Shown piece by piece: positions 25,772 through 34,072 of a stretch of DNA of 47,574 bases; the stretch's first letter is position 1, and each line of letters starts with the position of its first letter. The position numbers and the translations under genes were made by a program. The notes under the pieces are model-generated. The model was not told the origin of the DNA and ran no database searches. It saw only the letters and a list, made by a program, of their open reading frames with translations. Source of the DNA: DATKMP01 sp963790045. GTDB lineage: Bacteria > Bacteroidota > Ignavibacteria > UBA10030. The stretch covers positions 1 through 47,574 of the forward strand of contig CAWBMS010000017.1 of assembly GCA_963790045.1 (NCBI GenBank). The letters run 5' to 3'.

Positions 25772-25975
25772 ATGCCAGGTCAAATTAAAAAAACCATCGA
25801 CTCTATTGTCGCAGAACGGTCTGGTGGGAACACAGTAATTGCTTCCACAACACGGACAAAATTATTACTGAAAGGAATTAATATATCTGAATATACGGAT
25901 AAATCTCCCGACGATCCGGTTATTCTTACAAAGCTCAAAGAGATCGCCAAAGAATTTGGTGTCACCAATATTTAA
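25772..25975 (+). CDS. small protein of unknown function upstream of the FIST gene
   Basis: The protein is 67 residues, starting MPGQIKKTIDSIVAERSGGN with an AAAGGA ribosome binding site six bases upstream. No signal peptide or membrane helix is present. It is predicted mixed alpha/beta with an alternating pattern (TKLLLKGINISEYTDKSPDD, VILTKLKEIAKEFGVTNI), reminiscent of a compact nucleotide- or RNA-binding fold but not identifiable by eye. It ends 23 bases before the FIST start and shares its strand, so the two form an operon. The regular codon-like composition and ribosome binding site make it a real gene rather than a chance frame. Confidence 0.65.
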   Translation: MPGQIKKTIDSIVAERSGGNTVIASTTRTKLLLKGINISEYTDKSPDDPVILTKLKEIAKEFGVTNI

Positions 25976-25998
25976 AAAGTTCTATGGAAAGGAATATC

Positions 25999-27117
25999 AT
26001 GAATATTAAATCAGCGTATTCAACATTACACTCAGTGCAGGATGCCGCGGTGGACATTCGTCAGCAACTTGCGGACATACAGCCGACTATGGTCATCTAT
26101 TTTGCTTCTTCGGCATTTGATCCGGAAAAATTAAGTGCGGCAATGCAAAAAGAATTTGCGAAAGCCATGGTCTTTGGCTGCTCTACTGCAGGTGAACTTA
26201 CGAGTGGAAAAATGCTCAAGAACTCTATTGTTGCCATGGCTTTTAGCAAAGCGGCAATCAAGAATGTTCAGCTTGCAGTGGTCGAACAGATTAAAGAAAA
26301 GAACGGTTTACATGAAAAAATTGCTGGAGCGATGAAATCATTTGAAAAAACCGTCGGCGTAAAAACTTCAAAGATAGATCCTAATCGGTATGTGGGAATG
26401 ATACTTATCGATGGCCTTTCGCTTGCAGAAGAAAGTATGATGGATTCAATCGGCGATCTCACAAATGTAACGTTCGTTGGTGGATCGGCGGGCGATGACC
26501 TGAAGTTCTCTGCCACGTATGTTTATGCCAATGGTAAAGCTTATACAAACGCCGCCCTCCTTGCCCTAATTGAGCCGGCAACATCGTTCGAAGTCATCAA
26601 GACACAAAGTTTTAAACGCCTCGATAAAAAACTTCTTGCGACCGAAGTGGATGAAGCCACGCGGACCGTCGTTCAATTTAACGGCAAGCCGGCAGCAGAT
26701 GCGTATGCAGAAGCACTAAATGTTCCTGTTGCTTCTGTCTCTGAGCACTTTATGAAAAATCCATTAGGGCTTATGTTTGGCGACGAACCATACGTACGGA
26801 GTCCACAGCGGATCGATAATGGCAAAATGGTTTTCTTTTGCAATATCAAGAAAGGAATGGAACTTTCCATACTCGCATCCACAGACATGATTAAAGATAC
26901 TCGCACTGCAATAGAGAATAAGAAAAAAGAGTTAGGAAACATTTCCGGTATCATCAATTTCAACTGTATTCTTCGGACTCTTGATCTTGATGCTCATGGG
27001 GAGTTGGATGTGTATGGAAAAATATTTTCCGACATCCCGACAATTGGATTCAGCACCTATGGAGAGGAATACATTGGGCACATCAACCAAACCGCAACTA
27101 TGCTGGTGATAGGATAA
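25999..27117 (+). CDS. FIST-domain signal transduction protein
   Basis: This 372-residue protein has an N-terminal FIST domain (PTMVIYFASSAFDPEKLSAA, VFGCSTAGELTSGKM, NRYVGMILIDGLSLAEESMM, FVGGSAGDDLKFSATYVYAN) and a C-terminal FIST_C domain (LGLMFGDEPYVRSPQRI, MELSILASTDMIKDT, SGIINFNCILRTLDLDAHGE, PTIGFSTYGEEYIGHINQTA). FIST proteins are proposed small-ligand (often amino acid) sensors linked to chemotaxis or c-di-GMP signalling; none of those output domains is fused or adjacent here. I chose the start at 25999 because GAAAGGA precedes it; a start at 25984 is in frame. A terminator follows. Confidence 0.88.
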   Translation: MNIKSAYSTLHSVQDAAVDIRQQLADIQPTMVIYFASSAFDPEKLSAAMQKEFAKAMVFGCSTAGELTSGKMLKNSIVAMAFSKAAIKNVQLAVVEQIKEKNGLHEKIAGAMKSFEKTVGVKTSKIDPNRYVGMILIDGLSLAEESMMDSIGDLTNVTFVGGSAGDDLKFSATYVYANGKAYTNAALLALIEPATSFEVIKTQSFKRLDKKLLATEVDEATRTVVQFNGKPAADAYAEALNVPVASVSEHFMKNPLGLMFGDEPYVRSPQRIDNGKMVFFCNIKKGMELSILASTDMIKDTRTAIENKKKELGNISGIINFNCILRTLDLDAHGELDVYGKIFSDIPTIGFSTYGEEYIGHINQTATMLVIG

Positions 27118-27162
27118 CAGTTACATGAGATGCGTTTAATTGTTTGTTGATCGATCAATCTT

Positions 27163-27211
27163 GGTTAGACCCGAGCCTATTAATCTGGGAATGGGTCTAA
27201 CCATTTTTTTT
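27163..27211 (+). terminator. rho-independent terminator after the FIST gene
   Basis: A perfect 10-bp stem GGTTAGACCC/GGGTCTAACC (27163-27172 with 27193-27202) is followed by ATTTTTTTT. A separate 12-bp palindrome TTGATCGATCAA at 27147-27158 lies just before it. The location 45 bases after the FIST stop fits. Confidence 0.85.
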
Positions 27212-27292
27212 GACGTGTCAAAGAAGTGAAGGCAAGGAGCATATCCGGTAAAGTACCTGCGTAAACGATCAACCATCTCTTCTGGGTTACAA

Positions 27293-28991
27293 TCAAAAAT
27301 CCCGCTGCAATGAACGAACACCGACTATGCCACTGGCTGCCGTGACAATGTACCAAACAACAGCAATCAACGTGCCGGGCAGAATAATGCTGGCAAACTG
27401 AAATTGCTGGAAGATAAAGAACGATGAAAAGGTACGAAACCAAAAATGGCAGCACAATAAATGTGAAGATGAATAAATACAGCAATGCAAGAAGAAACGT
27501 GAGCGTGGCTCCTTGCGAGGATGCAGCGCGTATGGGATTGCGTTCTGTGTAATTGGCAAAATAGCCGCCCAATCCGAGATTGAGTGACACCATCGCCAGC
27601 GACATCCAGAATGCATTAAAAATTCCAGCCCACAACAAAATCGGTAGGCGCGCGCTCATCGCCACGAACGGTAAATTGGTAGAAACGGCGATGTATTCCG
27701 CCAGCGCAAGTACCGGAAGAAATGCAAGGAATAATTTGATGAAATAAATTTTTATTTCTGTTATCGGCGCACTGCGCAAAGACCAAAACGTCTTCCCTTC
27801 CAATCCTATCATCGGAAACCCAAACCGCAGTGCGACGGATGCAACCATAAATCCGCCGAACGCAAACAACGTGAGATACGTAAGAATTTGTGTCTGCACC
27901 ACCCAAAGCGAAACATTGACATGGCTTGCACTGAACGCAAAGGTACACGTCAGCACAATCATGACCAGCATGTGAATCCATTGACTCGGTTCACGGAGGA
28001 ACAGAAGCAATTCTTTTTTCAGCATCGCATCCCATTGTGGCGGCAGCCATTTGCCGAAACGTAGATCGATGATGCGCCGTCGTGCCGTATGGTACGGTGC
28101 GTGTGCTTGTACTTGCAATGAAATAAGCCAGCTTCGGTAATAAAATTTCTTTGCCACCATCACACATAATAAAAACGCTGCAATCGTTACAGCGAGCAGT
28201 GTTCCGGCATACTGCAGCGAGGCAAAAACATCTCCGCGCGCAAGGGAAAAGAGAAAATCTGCAACCCATTGATTGGGAAGATACTGCAAAAATCCCGGTG
28301 CAAGCTGTGCAAGGTACGCATCGACATTTCCAAAATGGTGATTCACTTCTTCTACCAACTGAATAGGGTTGGAGGAATTGAAAAATAAATAAATGAAGAA
28401 AAAATACACGATAAAAATTCCCGTCATCACTTTGCGGAAACCGATTCTGCCGGCAAGTTTCATAATAGAAAACAAAATGATTACGGCAAGGCATGCTGCA
28501 AGGAACATAAACGGGATGAGCACGAAGAACATTACGCCGATAAAGAAGTACCACGGATATCCGAAATAATTTCCGTACCCAAGCAGCACCATAAAGCCCA
28601 CAAGAAATAATGTTGTAGAGCTGTACCAAAAGTTATCTAAAAATTTTAACAGGAAGACGGACATGAACGGGACGGGCTTGGTAAAGAGATAACCAACTTC
28701 TGTTGATTTGTAAAGTGTGGAATACGATACGATAATGTTGCCGAGATTGACCGACATAAAGAAAACGAAAAGCAGCATCGAAATAAAACGATGATAGAGA
28801 TACAATCCGATGCGCGTGCGTTCTAATACAAACTGTGTAATAGAATGTGAAAGCACATACGCAGCAAGCCCGAAAGCAACGAACATAGCCAACGAACCGA
28901 TGCCTCGCACTATTGAAACCGTGCGAACATCCCAAATAGTTTTAATGGACGAACGAAGTTTGTAATGGAGAATGTGGAAGAAACTGTTCAC
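27293..28991 (-). CDS. ABC exporter membrane protein (one frameshift near the C-terminus)
   Basis: This is a polytopic membrane protein of about 566 residues with roughly ten to twelve hydrophobic segments (GSLAMFVAFGLAAYVLSHSI, FISMLLFVFFMSVNLGNIIV, YPWYFFIGVMFFVLIPFMFL, and others). It matches the permease of two-component ABC-2-like exporters of unknown cargo. The frame changes near 27400; the correct end is SIILPGTLIAVVWYIVTAAS...SLQRDF at 27293, whereas the unshifted frame runs on to 27180 with unrelated residues. It starts GTG at 28991, overlapping the stop of the ATPase gene by four bases (GTGA), the signature of translational coupling. Cargo cannot be inferred. Confidence 0.82.
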
Positions 28992-29713
28992 GAATCTTTC
29001 GTTACGTCTAAGAACACCGATTCAAATTTACCGCCGTGCTGCAATTTATCGGCTTGCAGTTGTTCGCGCGTATCGCAGAACACAAGCTTGCCTTTATTGA
29101 GGATGCCGATGCGGTCGCACAATTCTTCTGCCACCGATAAGCTGTGTGTGGACATGAGAATCGAAACGCCCTGCTCTGCCTGCGCGCGCAATGTCTCGCG
29201 CACGATCTTCGAACTCCGCGGGTCAAGACCGATCATCGGTTCGTCGATGATAATTGCTTTCGGCTCGTGAATGAGCGCAGCGGCGATGGTAATGCGCTGG
29301 CGCATACCCTGCGAATAATCTTCCGTGCGTTTATCGATCCAGCTTCCGATTTCAAAATGATCGATGACGTAGCAAATACGTTCGTGCAACACTTGCTTGG
29401 GAAGTTTGTACAGTCCGCCGACGAAATATAAAAATTCTTTGCCGGTAAGTTTCTCATATAAGAATGGCTGGTCAGGAACGTAAGCAATGGATTGCTTTGC
29501 TTCCATCGGCTGCTTCACGATATCAAATCCGTTCACAACGATTTCGCCAGATGTTGGAGCAAATAAACCGGTAATCATTTTAATCGTGGTAGTTTTCCCT
29601 GCACCATTCGGGCCGAGAAAACCGAAGAATTCACCCTTCGGAATAGTAAGCGAAAGATTATCGACCGCGGTGAACTCATCGAATTTTTTCGTGATGTTGC
29701 GAAGTTCTATCAT
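28988..29713 (-). CDS. ABC transporter ATP-binding protein
   Basis: This 241-residue ATPase of the ABC-2/drug-exporter class has Walker A GPNGAGKTTTIKMITGL, the Q-loop region SIAYVPDQPFLY, signature YSQGMRQR, Walker B AIIIDEPMIGLDP and the switch His in MSTHSLSVAEEL. The YSQGMRQR signature and the IDEPMIGLDP string are typical of CcmA-like export ATPases. It is coupled to the downstream permease by a four-base overlap and begins 21 bases after the guaA stop, so it is probably read through from guaA. Confidence 0.92.
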   Translation of the reverse strand: MIELRNITKKFDEFTAVDNLSLTIPKGEFFGFLGPNGAGKTTTIKMITGLFAPTSGEIVVNGFDIVKQPMEAKQSIAYVPDQPFLYEKLTGKEFLYFVGGLYKLPKQVLHERICYVIDHFEIGSWIDKRTEDYSQGMRQRITIAAALIHEPKAIIIDEPMIGLDPRSSKIVRETLRAQAEQGVSILMSTHSLSVAEELCDRIGILNKGKLVFCDTREQLQADKLQHGGKFESVFLDVTKDS

Positions 29714-29734
29714 AGCACCATAGGTCAGCGTACA

Positions 29735-31279
29735 TTATTCCCATTCAATCGTTGCTGGAGGTTTGGAGGAAATATCATACACTACACGATTAATGCCGCG
29801 AAGTTCATTCGTGATTCGATTTGAAACTTTTGATAGTACATCATTCGGGATGTGCGCCCAATCCGCTGTCATTCCATCCACGCTTGTCACGGCACGCAAT
29901 GCGACTGCGCTTTCGTACGTTCGCCCATCGCCCATCACACCGACAGAGCGAATCGGCAGCAACACCACGAATGCCTGCCAGATTTCATCATACAAATTAT
30001 TTTTTTTCAGTTCATCGATGAACACAGCATCAGCTTCTTGCAAGAGTGTAATTTTATCTTTGGTGATGTCGCCGAGAATGCGTACGGCAAGGCCGGGTCC
30101 AGGGAACGGATGACGGCCGATCAATTCGTTTGATAATCCGAGTAGTTTTCCAATTTCTCGAACTTCATCTTTAAATAATTCCCGGAAAGGTTCGATGAGT
30201 TTGAAATTCATTTTCTCCGGCAATCCGCCGACATTGTGATGACTCTTGATGGTAACGGACGGGCCTTTGAAGGAAACGGATTCGATAACGTCGGGATACA
30301 ACGTTCCTTGCGCAAGAAATTTTACATCACCCTTCAACTTCTTTGCTTCTTTCTCAAACACATCGATAAATGTTTTGCCGATGATTTTGCGTTTCTTTTC
30401 CGGATCATCAACGCCGGCTAATCGATCTAAAAATATATTCGTCGCATCCACATACGTTAAATTGATGTGGAAATTATCGCGGAAGGTTTGCACGACTTGT
30501 TCGCTCTCCCCTTTGCGCATCAATCCGTTGTTGATATGCATACAATGCAATTGGCTGCCGATGGCATTATGCAGCAGCACGGCAAGCACGGAAGAATCGA
30601 CACCGCCGCTGAGCGCACATAACACATGCGATGAACCGACGCGCGCGCGAATATCTTTAATAGCGCTTTCCACAAACAATGCTGCTGTCCAGTTTCCTTT
30701 TGCTTGACAAACATTGAACAAGAAATTGTTTAATATTTTTTTGCCGTCTGGCGTGTGAATAACTTCAGGATGGAATTGCACGCCGAACATATCCTTTGCT
30801 TTATTTCTGATGGCACAGATCGGTGCGTTGTGAGAATGCGCAATAGGTTCAAATCCTTCTGGAATTTTACTCAGTGAATCGCCGTGACTCATCCACACCG
30901 CCGTAGAAGCGGCAAGCCCCTTGAATAAATCCTCATGATCATCGATGAGCAATTCCGCTTTTCCGTATTCGCGGCGTGCGGCAGAATTCACTGCTCCGCC
31001 ATATCGATCTGCAAACAACTGCAGGCCGTAGCAGATACCGAGAATCGGAATGCCAAGATCAAATATTTTCGGATTCGGTTTCGGTGCATCGTTTTCATAA
31101 ACGCTCGACGGACTGCCGGATAGAATAATGCCAACCGGTTGCAGTTCTTTGATTTTTTCAATCGAAAAATTATACGGATGGATTTCGGAATAGACACCGA
31201 GTTCGCGCACGCGCCTGCCGATCAGCTGTGTATATTGTGAACCGAAATCAAGGACAAGAAGAAGTTCTGAATGTTTCAT
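29735..31279 (-). CDS. guaA: GMP synthase (glutamine-hydrolysing)
   Basis: This 514-residue enzyme makes GMP from XMP, ATP and glutamine. The class I amidotransferase domain has LDFGSQYTQLIGRRVRE, the nucleophile Cys83 in GICYGLQ, and the His/Glu pair in QFHPEV. The ATP-pyrophosphatase domain has the P-loop ALSGGVDSSV (around residue 224), and the C-terminal dimerisation domain ends YDISSKPPATIEWE, the invariant GuaA tail. Length and motifs are normal. The leader contains a palindrome at 31301-31320. It is followed closely by the ABC transporter genes. Confidence 0.96.
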   Translation of the reverse strand: MKHSELLLVLDFGSQYTQLIGRRVRELGVYSEIHPYNFSIEKIKELQPVGIILSGSPSSVYENDAPKPNPKIFDLGIPILGICYGLQLFADRYGGAVNSAARREYGKAELLIDDHEDLFKGLAASTAVWMSHGDSLSKIPEGFEPIAHSHNAPICAIRNKAKDMFGVQFHPEVIHTPDGKKILNNFLFNVCQAKGNWTAALFVESAIKDIRARVGSSHVLCALSGGVDSSVLAVLLHNAIGSQLHCMHINNGLMRKGESEQVVQTFRDNFHINLTYVDATNIFLDRLAGVDDPEKKRKIIGKTFIDVFEKEAKKLKGDVKFLAQGTLYPDVIESVSFKGPSVTIKSHHNVGGLPEKMNFKLIEPFRELFKDEVREIGKLLGLSNELIGRHPFPGPGLAVRILGDITKDKITLLQEADAVFIDELKKNNLYDEIWQAFVVLLPIRSVGVMGDGRTYESAVALRAVTSVDGMTADWAHIPNDVLSKVSNRITNELRGINRVVYDISSKPPATIEWE

Positions 31280-31300
31280 AGTCGCAACGAAAAATTTAAT

Positions 31301-31320
31301 TACTGTAATTATTTACAGTA
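31301..31320. promoter_or_regulatory. palindrome in the guaA leader
   Basis: TACTGTAA-TTAT-TTACAGTA is a perfect 8-bp inverted repeat about 22 bases before the guaA start codon. On the minus strand a TATACT that could act as a -10 box overlaps its upstream edge (31317-31322), but no matching -35 is present. It may be an operator or a hairpin near the translation start. Confidence 0.35.
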
Positions 31321-31431
31321 TAAGATAGAAAAAAGTCATCACGCATCAAACTCCCGCTTCCATCTCTCGCAATTGATTTGTATCTTAGTTCAATGTCGGT
31401 ACATTAACTTTAGTTTTACGATAGGAATTTT

Positions 31432-32142
31432 ATGGGTCGAATTTTTGAAAAACGAAAATATAAAATGTTTGCACGCTTCGCGCGGATGTCAAAGGCATTC
31501 AATCGCATCGGACGTGAAATTGAAATTGCTGTCAAGTCTGGCGGAACGGATCCCAAAGGTAACTTCCGGCTGCGCATTGCTATTCAGAATGGCAAAAGCG
31601 TGAATATGCCGAAAGACCGTGTGGACGCTGCTATCAAACGAGCATCGAACAAAGATACATCAGGTTATCAAGAAGTAATCTATGAAGGGTATGCGCCGCA
31701 CGGTATTGCCGTGATGGTCGAAGCTGCAACGGATAATCCGACGCGAACAGTGGCAAACCTCCGGCATTACTTCAGCAAAGGCGGCGGCACACTTGGCAAC
31801 AGCGGCTCTATTGCCTTTATGTTTGAGCGCAAGGGTTTGATCCGCATTGCAGCGTCCAAAATACCGGATGTCGATGAGTTTGAATTGGAATTGATCGATC
31901 ACGGACTTGACGATCTCGTTCAGCACGAACAAGAAATTCATATCTATACAGCATTCCAGGAATATGGCAAGATGCAAAAGTTTTTGGAAAGCAAAGGTAT
32001 CGAAGTCATTAGCGCCGAAATGCAATATCTTCCAACGACGACAAAAGAATTGACGGAAGAACAATCAAAAGAAGTCATGGAGTTGATCGACAAATTAGAA
32101 GAAGATGACGACGTGCAATCCGTTTTCCATAATATGGCATAA
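31432..32142 (+). CDS. yebC: YebC/PmpR-family DNA-binding regulatory protein
   Basis: The 236-residue protein has the Bacteroidota-type N-terminus MGRIFEKRKYKMFARFARMS (other phyla have MAGHSKWANI). The standard body follows: KGNFRLRIAIQNGKSVNMPKDRVDAAIKRA, YQEVIYEGYAPHGIAVMVEAATDNPTRT, KGGGTLGNSGSIAFMFERKG. YebC proteins act on translation of difficult sequences and/or as DNA-binding regulators; recent work favours a ribosome-associated role in stalling relief. The start at 31432 is preceded by TAGGA. It diverges from guaA and is followed by a terminator. Confidence 0.93.
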   Translation: MGRIFEKRKYKMFARFARMSKAFNRIGREIEIAVKSGGTDPKGNFRLRIAIQNGKSVNMPKDRVDAAIKRASNKDTSGYQEVIYEGYAPHGIAVMVEAATDNPTRTVANLRHYFSKGGGTLGNSGSIAFMFERKGLIRIAASKIPDVDEFELELIDHGLDDLVQHEQEIHIYTAFQEYGKMQKFLESKGIEVISAEMQYLPTTTKELTEEQSKEVMELIDKLEEDDDVQSVFHNMA

Positions 32143-32170
32143 TGCTTATTTCTCGGATTTACATTTTTTT

Positions 32171-32200
32171 GCCCGTCAATGAGATGGGCATTTTTGTTTT
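32171..32200 (+). terminator. rho-independent terminator after yebC
   Basis: The stem GCCCGTC/GATGGGC with a 5-base loop (AATGA) is followed by ATTTTTGTTTT. It lies 29 bases past the yebC stop. Confidence 0.85.
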
Positions 32201-32279
32201 GATGAAGACAATTGCTGTATCTTGAATCTCGCTCAAAATTTCTGCATTTTGCATTTACGAAATTATGAAAGAGAAATTC

Positions 32280-32310
32280 ACAAGCTCTATAACGAGCTTG
32301 TTTTTATTTG
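32280..32310 (+). terminator. hairpin with T-run just upstream of the hisA-like gene
   Basis: A perfect 8-bp stem ACAAGCTC/GAGCTTGT (32280-32287 with 32294-32301) is followed by TTTTATTTG. It ends only 18-20 bases before the hisA-like start codon and about 80 bases after the yebC terminator. It is either an attenuator in the leader of the next operon, or the end of a short transcript that begins between the two hairpins. Confidence 0.65.
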
Positions 32311-32328
32311 AAGAGGCCGGATGAGGTT

Positions 32329-33093
32329 ATGATCCTCATTTTTCCATTTATAGAAATCAGTCAAAAAAATTGCGTGGAAGTTGTTCACGGCTTACCGGGA
32401 ATGGAACGATTGTATTCCATCGATCCGGTGCAAATGGCAATTCTCTGGCGCGGCGAAAATGCCAAGATGATTCATGTCGTTGACGTCGATGGCGTACAAG
32501 AAGGGCGCGTCATCCACGAAGAAGTGATCCGCAAAATGTTGAACGCGGTGGATATTCCAATCCAGATAAGCGGCGGCTTGCGTACCTATGATGAAATTAA
32601 GCGCGTGCTGGAAATGGGCGTGAGCCGTGTGTTCGTTGGGACTGCGGCAGTACAACAACCCGGGCTGATGGAACAATTGGTAAAAGAATTTGGCTCGAGG
32701 AAAATCGCCGTCAACATTTTAATTGAAGACGGTAAAGTGGTCATCATCGGCGGTAACGTGAAAACGGATTTCACGCCGCTACAACTAACAGAAAAAATGG
32801 TCAAGATCGGAATTTCCCGCATTATGTGCGGCGAGCGAAAAAATGGAATGTATAGTGAAGAATTGCCATACGAAAAATTAAAAGAGATTGCGATAAAAAC
32901 CGGCGTGCGCATTACACTGCGAGGCGGCATCAGCAACTATCGAGATCTTTTGCGCCTGCAAGAATTGGAAAAATTCGGTGTCGATTCTGTCATCATCGGC
33001 AAACCGTTGTATGAAAATCGTTTTCCATGTCAGGCACTCTGGCGATTGAATGAAATGCAGCTCACTGATTTAGGACCAACACGAAGAATCTAA
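32329..33093 (+). CDS. HisA/HisF-like TIM-barrel protein with altered catalytic residues
   Basis: This 254-residue (beta/alpha)8 protein aligns with HisA throughout: MIHVVDVDGVQEG (HisA LHLVDLDGA), PIQISGGLRTYDEIKRVLEMGVSRVFVGTAAV, RGGISNYRDL and VDSVIIGKPLYEN. The two phosphate-binding loops are therefore retained. The proton-transfer aspartates are not: the first (HisA 'PAxDI') is Glu in PFIEIS, and the second (HisA 'LDV') is Asn in AVNILI. The loop TDISRDG becomes CGERKNG. It is thus unlikely to be the histidine-pathway isomerase, and no other his gene is in the window. A start at 32308 is possible; 32329 (MILIFPFIEIS) fits the family. Its TAA overlaps the PfkB start (TAATG). Confidence 0.75.
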   Translation: MILIFPFIEISQKNCVEVVHGLPGMERLYSIDPVQMAILWRGENAKMIHVVDVDGVQEGRVIHEEVIRKMLNAVDIPIQISGGLRTYDEIKRVLEMGVSRVFVGTAAVQQPGLMEQLVKEFGSRKIAVNILIEDGKVVIIGGNVKTDFTPLQLTEKMVKIGISRIMCGERKNGMYSEELPYEKLKEIAIKTGVRITLRGGISNYRDLLRLQELEKFGVDSVIIGKPLYENRFPCQALWRLNEMQLTDLGPTRRI

Positions 33094-34055
33094 TGGTAAT
33101 CACTGTTATCGGACATATTTGTAAAGACTTCGTCCATCTTCCCGATGAACAAGGCAACGACACGGCAAAAGAAACATTCGGCGGCATTATGTATGCAGTG
33201 CTGACCCTTGCCAACTTGATGAGCGACAAAGATATATTGCAGCCGGTCTTCAGCGTCGGTCAAGTTGATTACGATTTGTTGATGGAACGACTAAAGCCCT
33301 ATAAGAACATCGATACAAGCGGCATTTATAAATTTCGCGGACAAACCAACCAGGTACATCTGTTCTGTCAAAAAGAAAGCGACACACGCGCCGAGTGTTC
33401 CAAAAATATTGCACAGCCCATTCCCTTCAATCGCATCAAGCCGTATCTCGATGGCGACGGTGTGCTCATCAATATGATTTCCGGTTCGGATATTACGCTT
33501 GAAACTTTGGACTATATACGGATGGAAGTGCGTGAAAAACGCATGCCGATTCATTTTGATTTTCACAGTTTAACGCTCGGCATTGATAATGAATCCAAAC
33601 GGTTTCTCCGCCCGCTTACCGATTGGCGGCGCTGGTGTTTTATGCTGCATTCCATTCAAATGAATGAAACCGAAGCAGTAAATCTTTCCGCAGAACGTTA
33701 CGATGAAACGACCCTCACCAACCATTTGATGCCGTTGATGGTGGAAACGTTGTTGATTACTCGTGGTAAGAATGGCGTAACAGCAATTGTGCAGGATATT
33801 CACAAAAAATTGACGCGACAAGATTTCCCCGGTATTCCCGTGGAACATCCGACAAACGCAATCGGCTGCGGCGATGTCTTCGGTGCAGCATTCTTTTATC
33901 AATATCTCAAGACAAAAGACAGCTTTGTGGCAGCAGAATTTGCAAACAACATTGCTGCGCTTAATGCCGGCTTCGTCAACATCGACGATCTGGATGATCT
34001 TAAAAAGAAATTAGAGAAAGCGACTGCCGAAACAAAATCTTCGGCGGGAAAATAA
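33093..34055 (+). CDS. PfkB-family carbohydrate kinase
   Basis: This 320-residue ribokinase-fold protein shows an N-terminal substrate region VIGHICKDFV and ETFGGIMYAVLTLANL, the strand VETLLITRGKNGVTA, and the C-terminal signature NAIGCGDVFGAAF with the anion-hole GCG and catalytic Asp. The usual substrate-side DxNxR motif is replaced by HFDFHSLTLG, so the sugar may be unusual. The start overlaps the stop of the HisA-like gene by one base, indicating translational coupling and a common pathway, for example isomerisation and phosphorylation of a phosphosugar or related compound (inference). Confidence 0.82.
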   Translation: MVITVIGHICKDFVHLPDEQGNDTAKETFGGIMYAVLTLANLMSDKDILQPVFSVGQVDYDLLMERLKPYKNIDTSGIYKFRGQTNQVHLFCQKESDTRAECSKNIAQPIPFNRIKPYLDGDGVLINMISGSDITLETLDYIRMEVREKRMPIHFDFHSLTLGIDNESKRFLRPLTDWRRWCFMLHSIQMNETEAVNLSAERYDETTLTNHLMPLMVETLLITRGKNGVTAIVQDIHKKLTRQDFPGIPVEHPTNAIGCGDVFGAAFFYQYLKTKDSFVAAEFANNIAALNAGFVNIDDLDDLKKKLEKATAETKSSAGK

Positions 34056-34072
34056 TTATTGGAGTATGTTGT

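Noticed and set aside
27180..27292. C-terminal extension of the ABC membrane protein after 27293
   Set aside because: The hydrophobic end that fits the family is in the other frame and stops at 27293; the extension results from the frame change near 27400.
27991..28629. Open frame of 212 codons on the minus strand
   Set aside because: It is an out-of-frame shadow inside the ABC exporter membrane protein gene.
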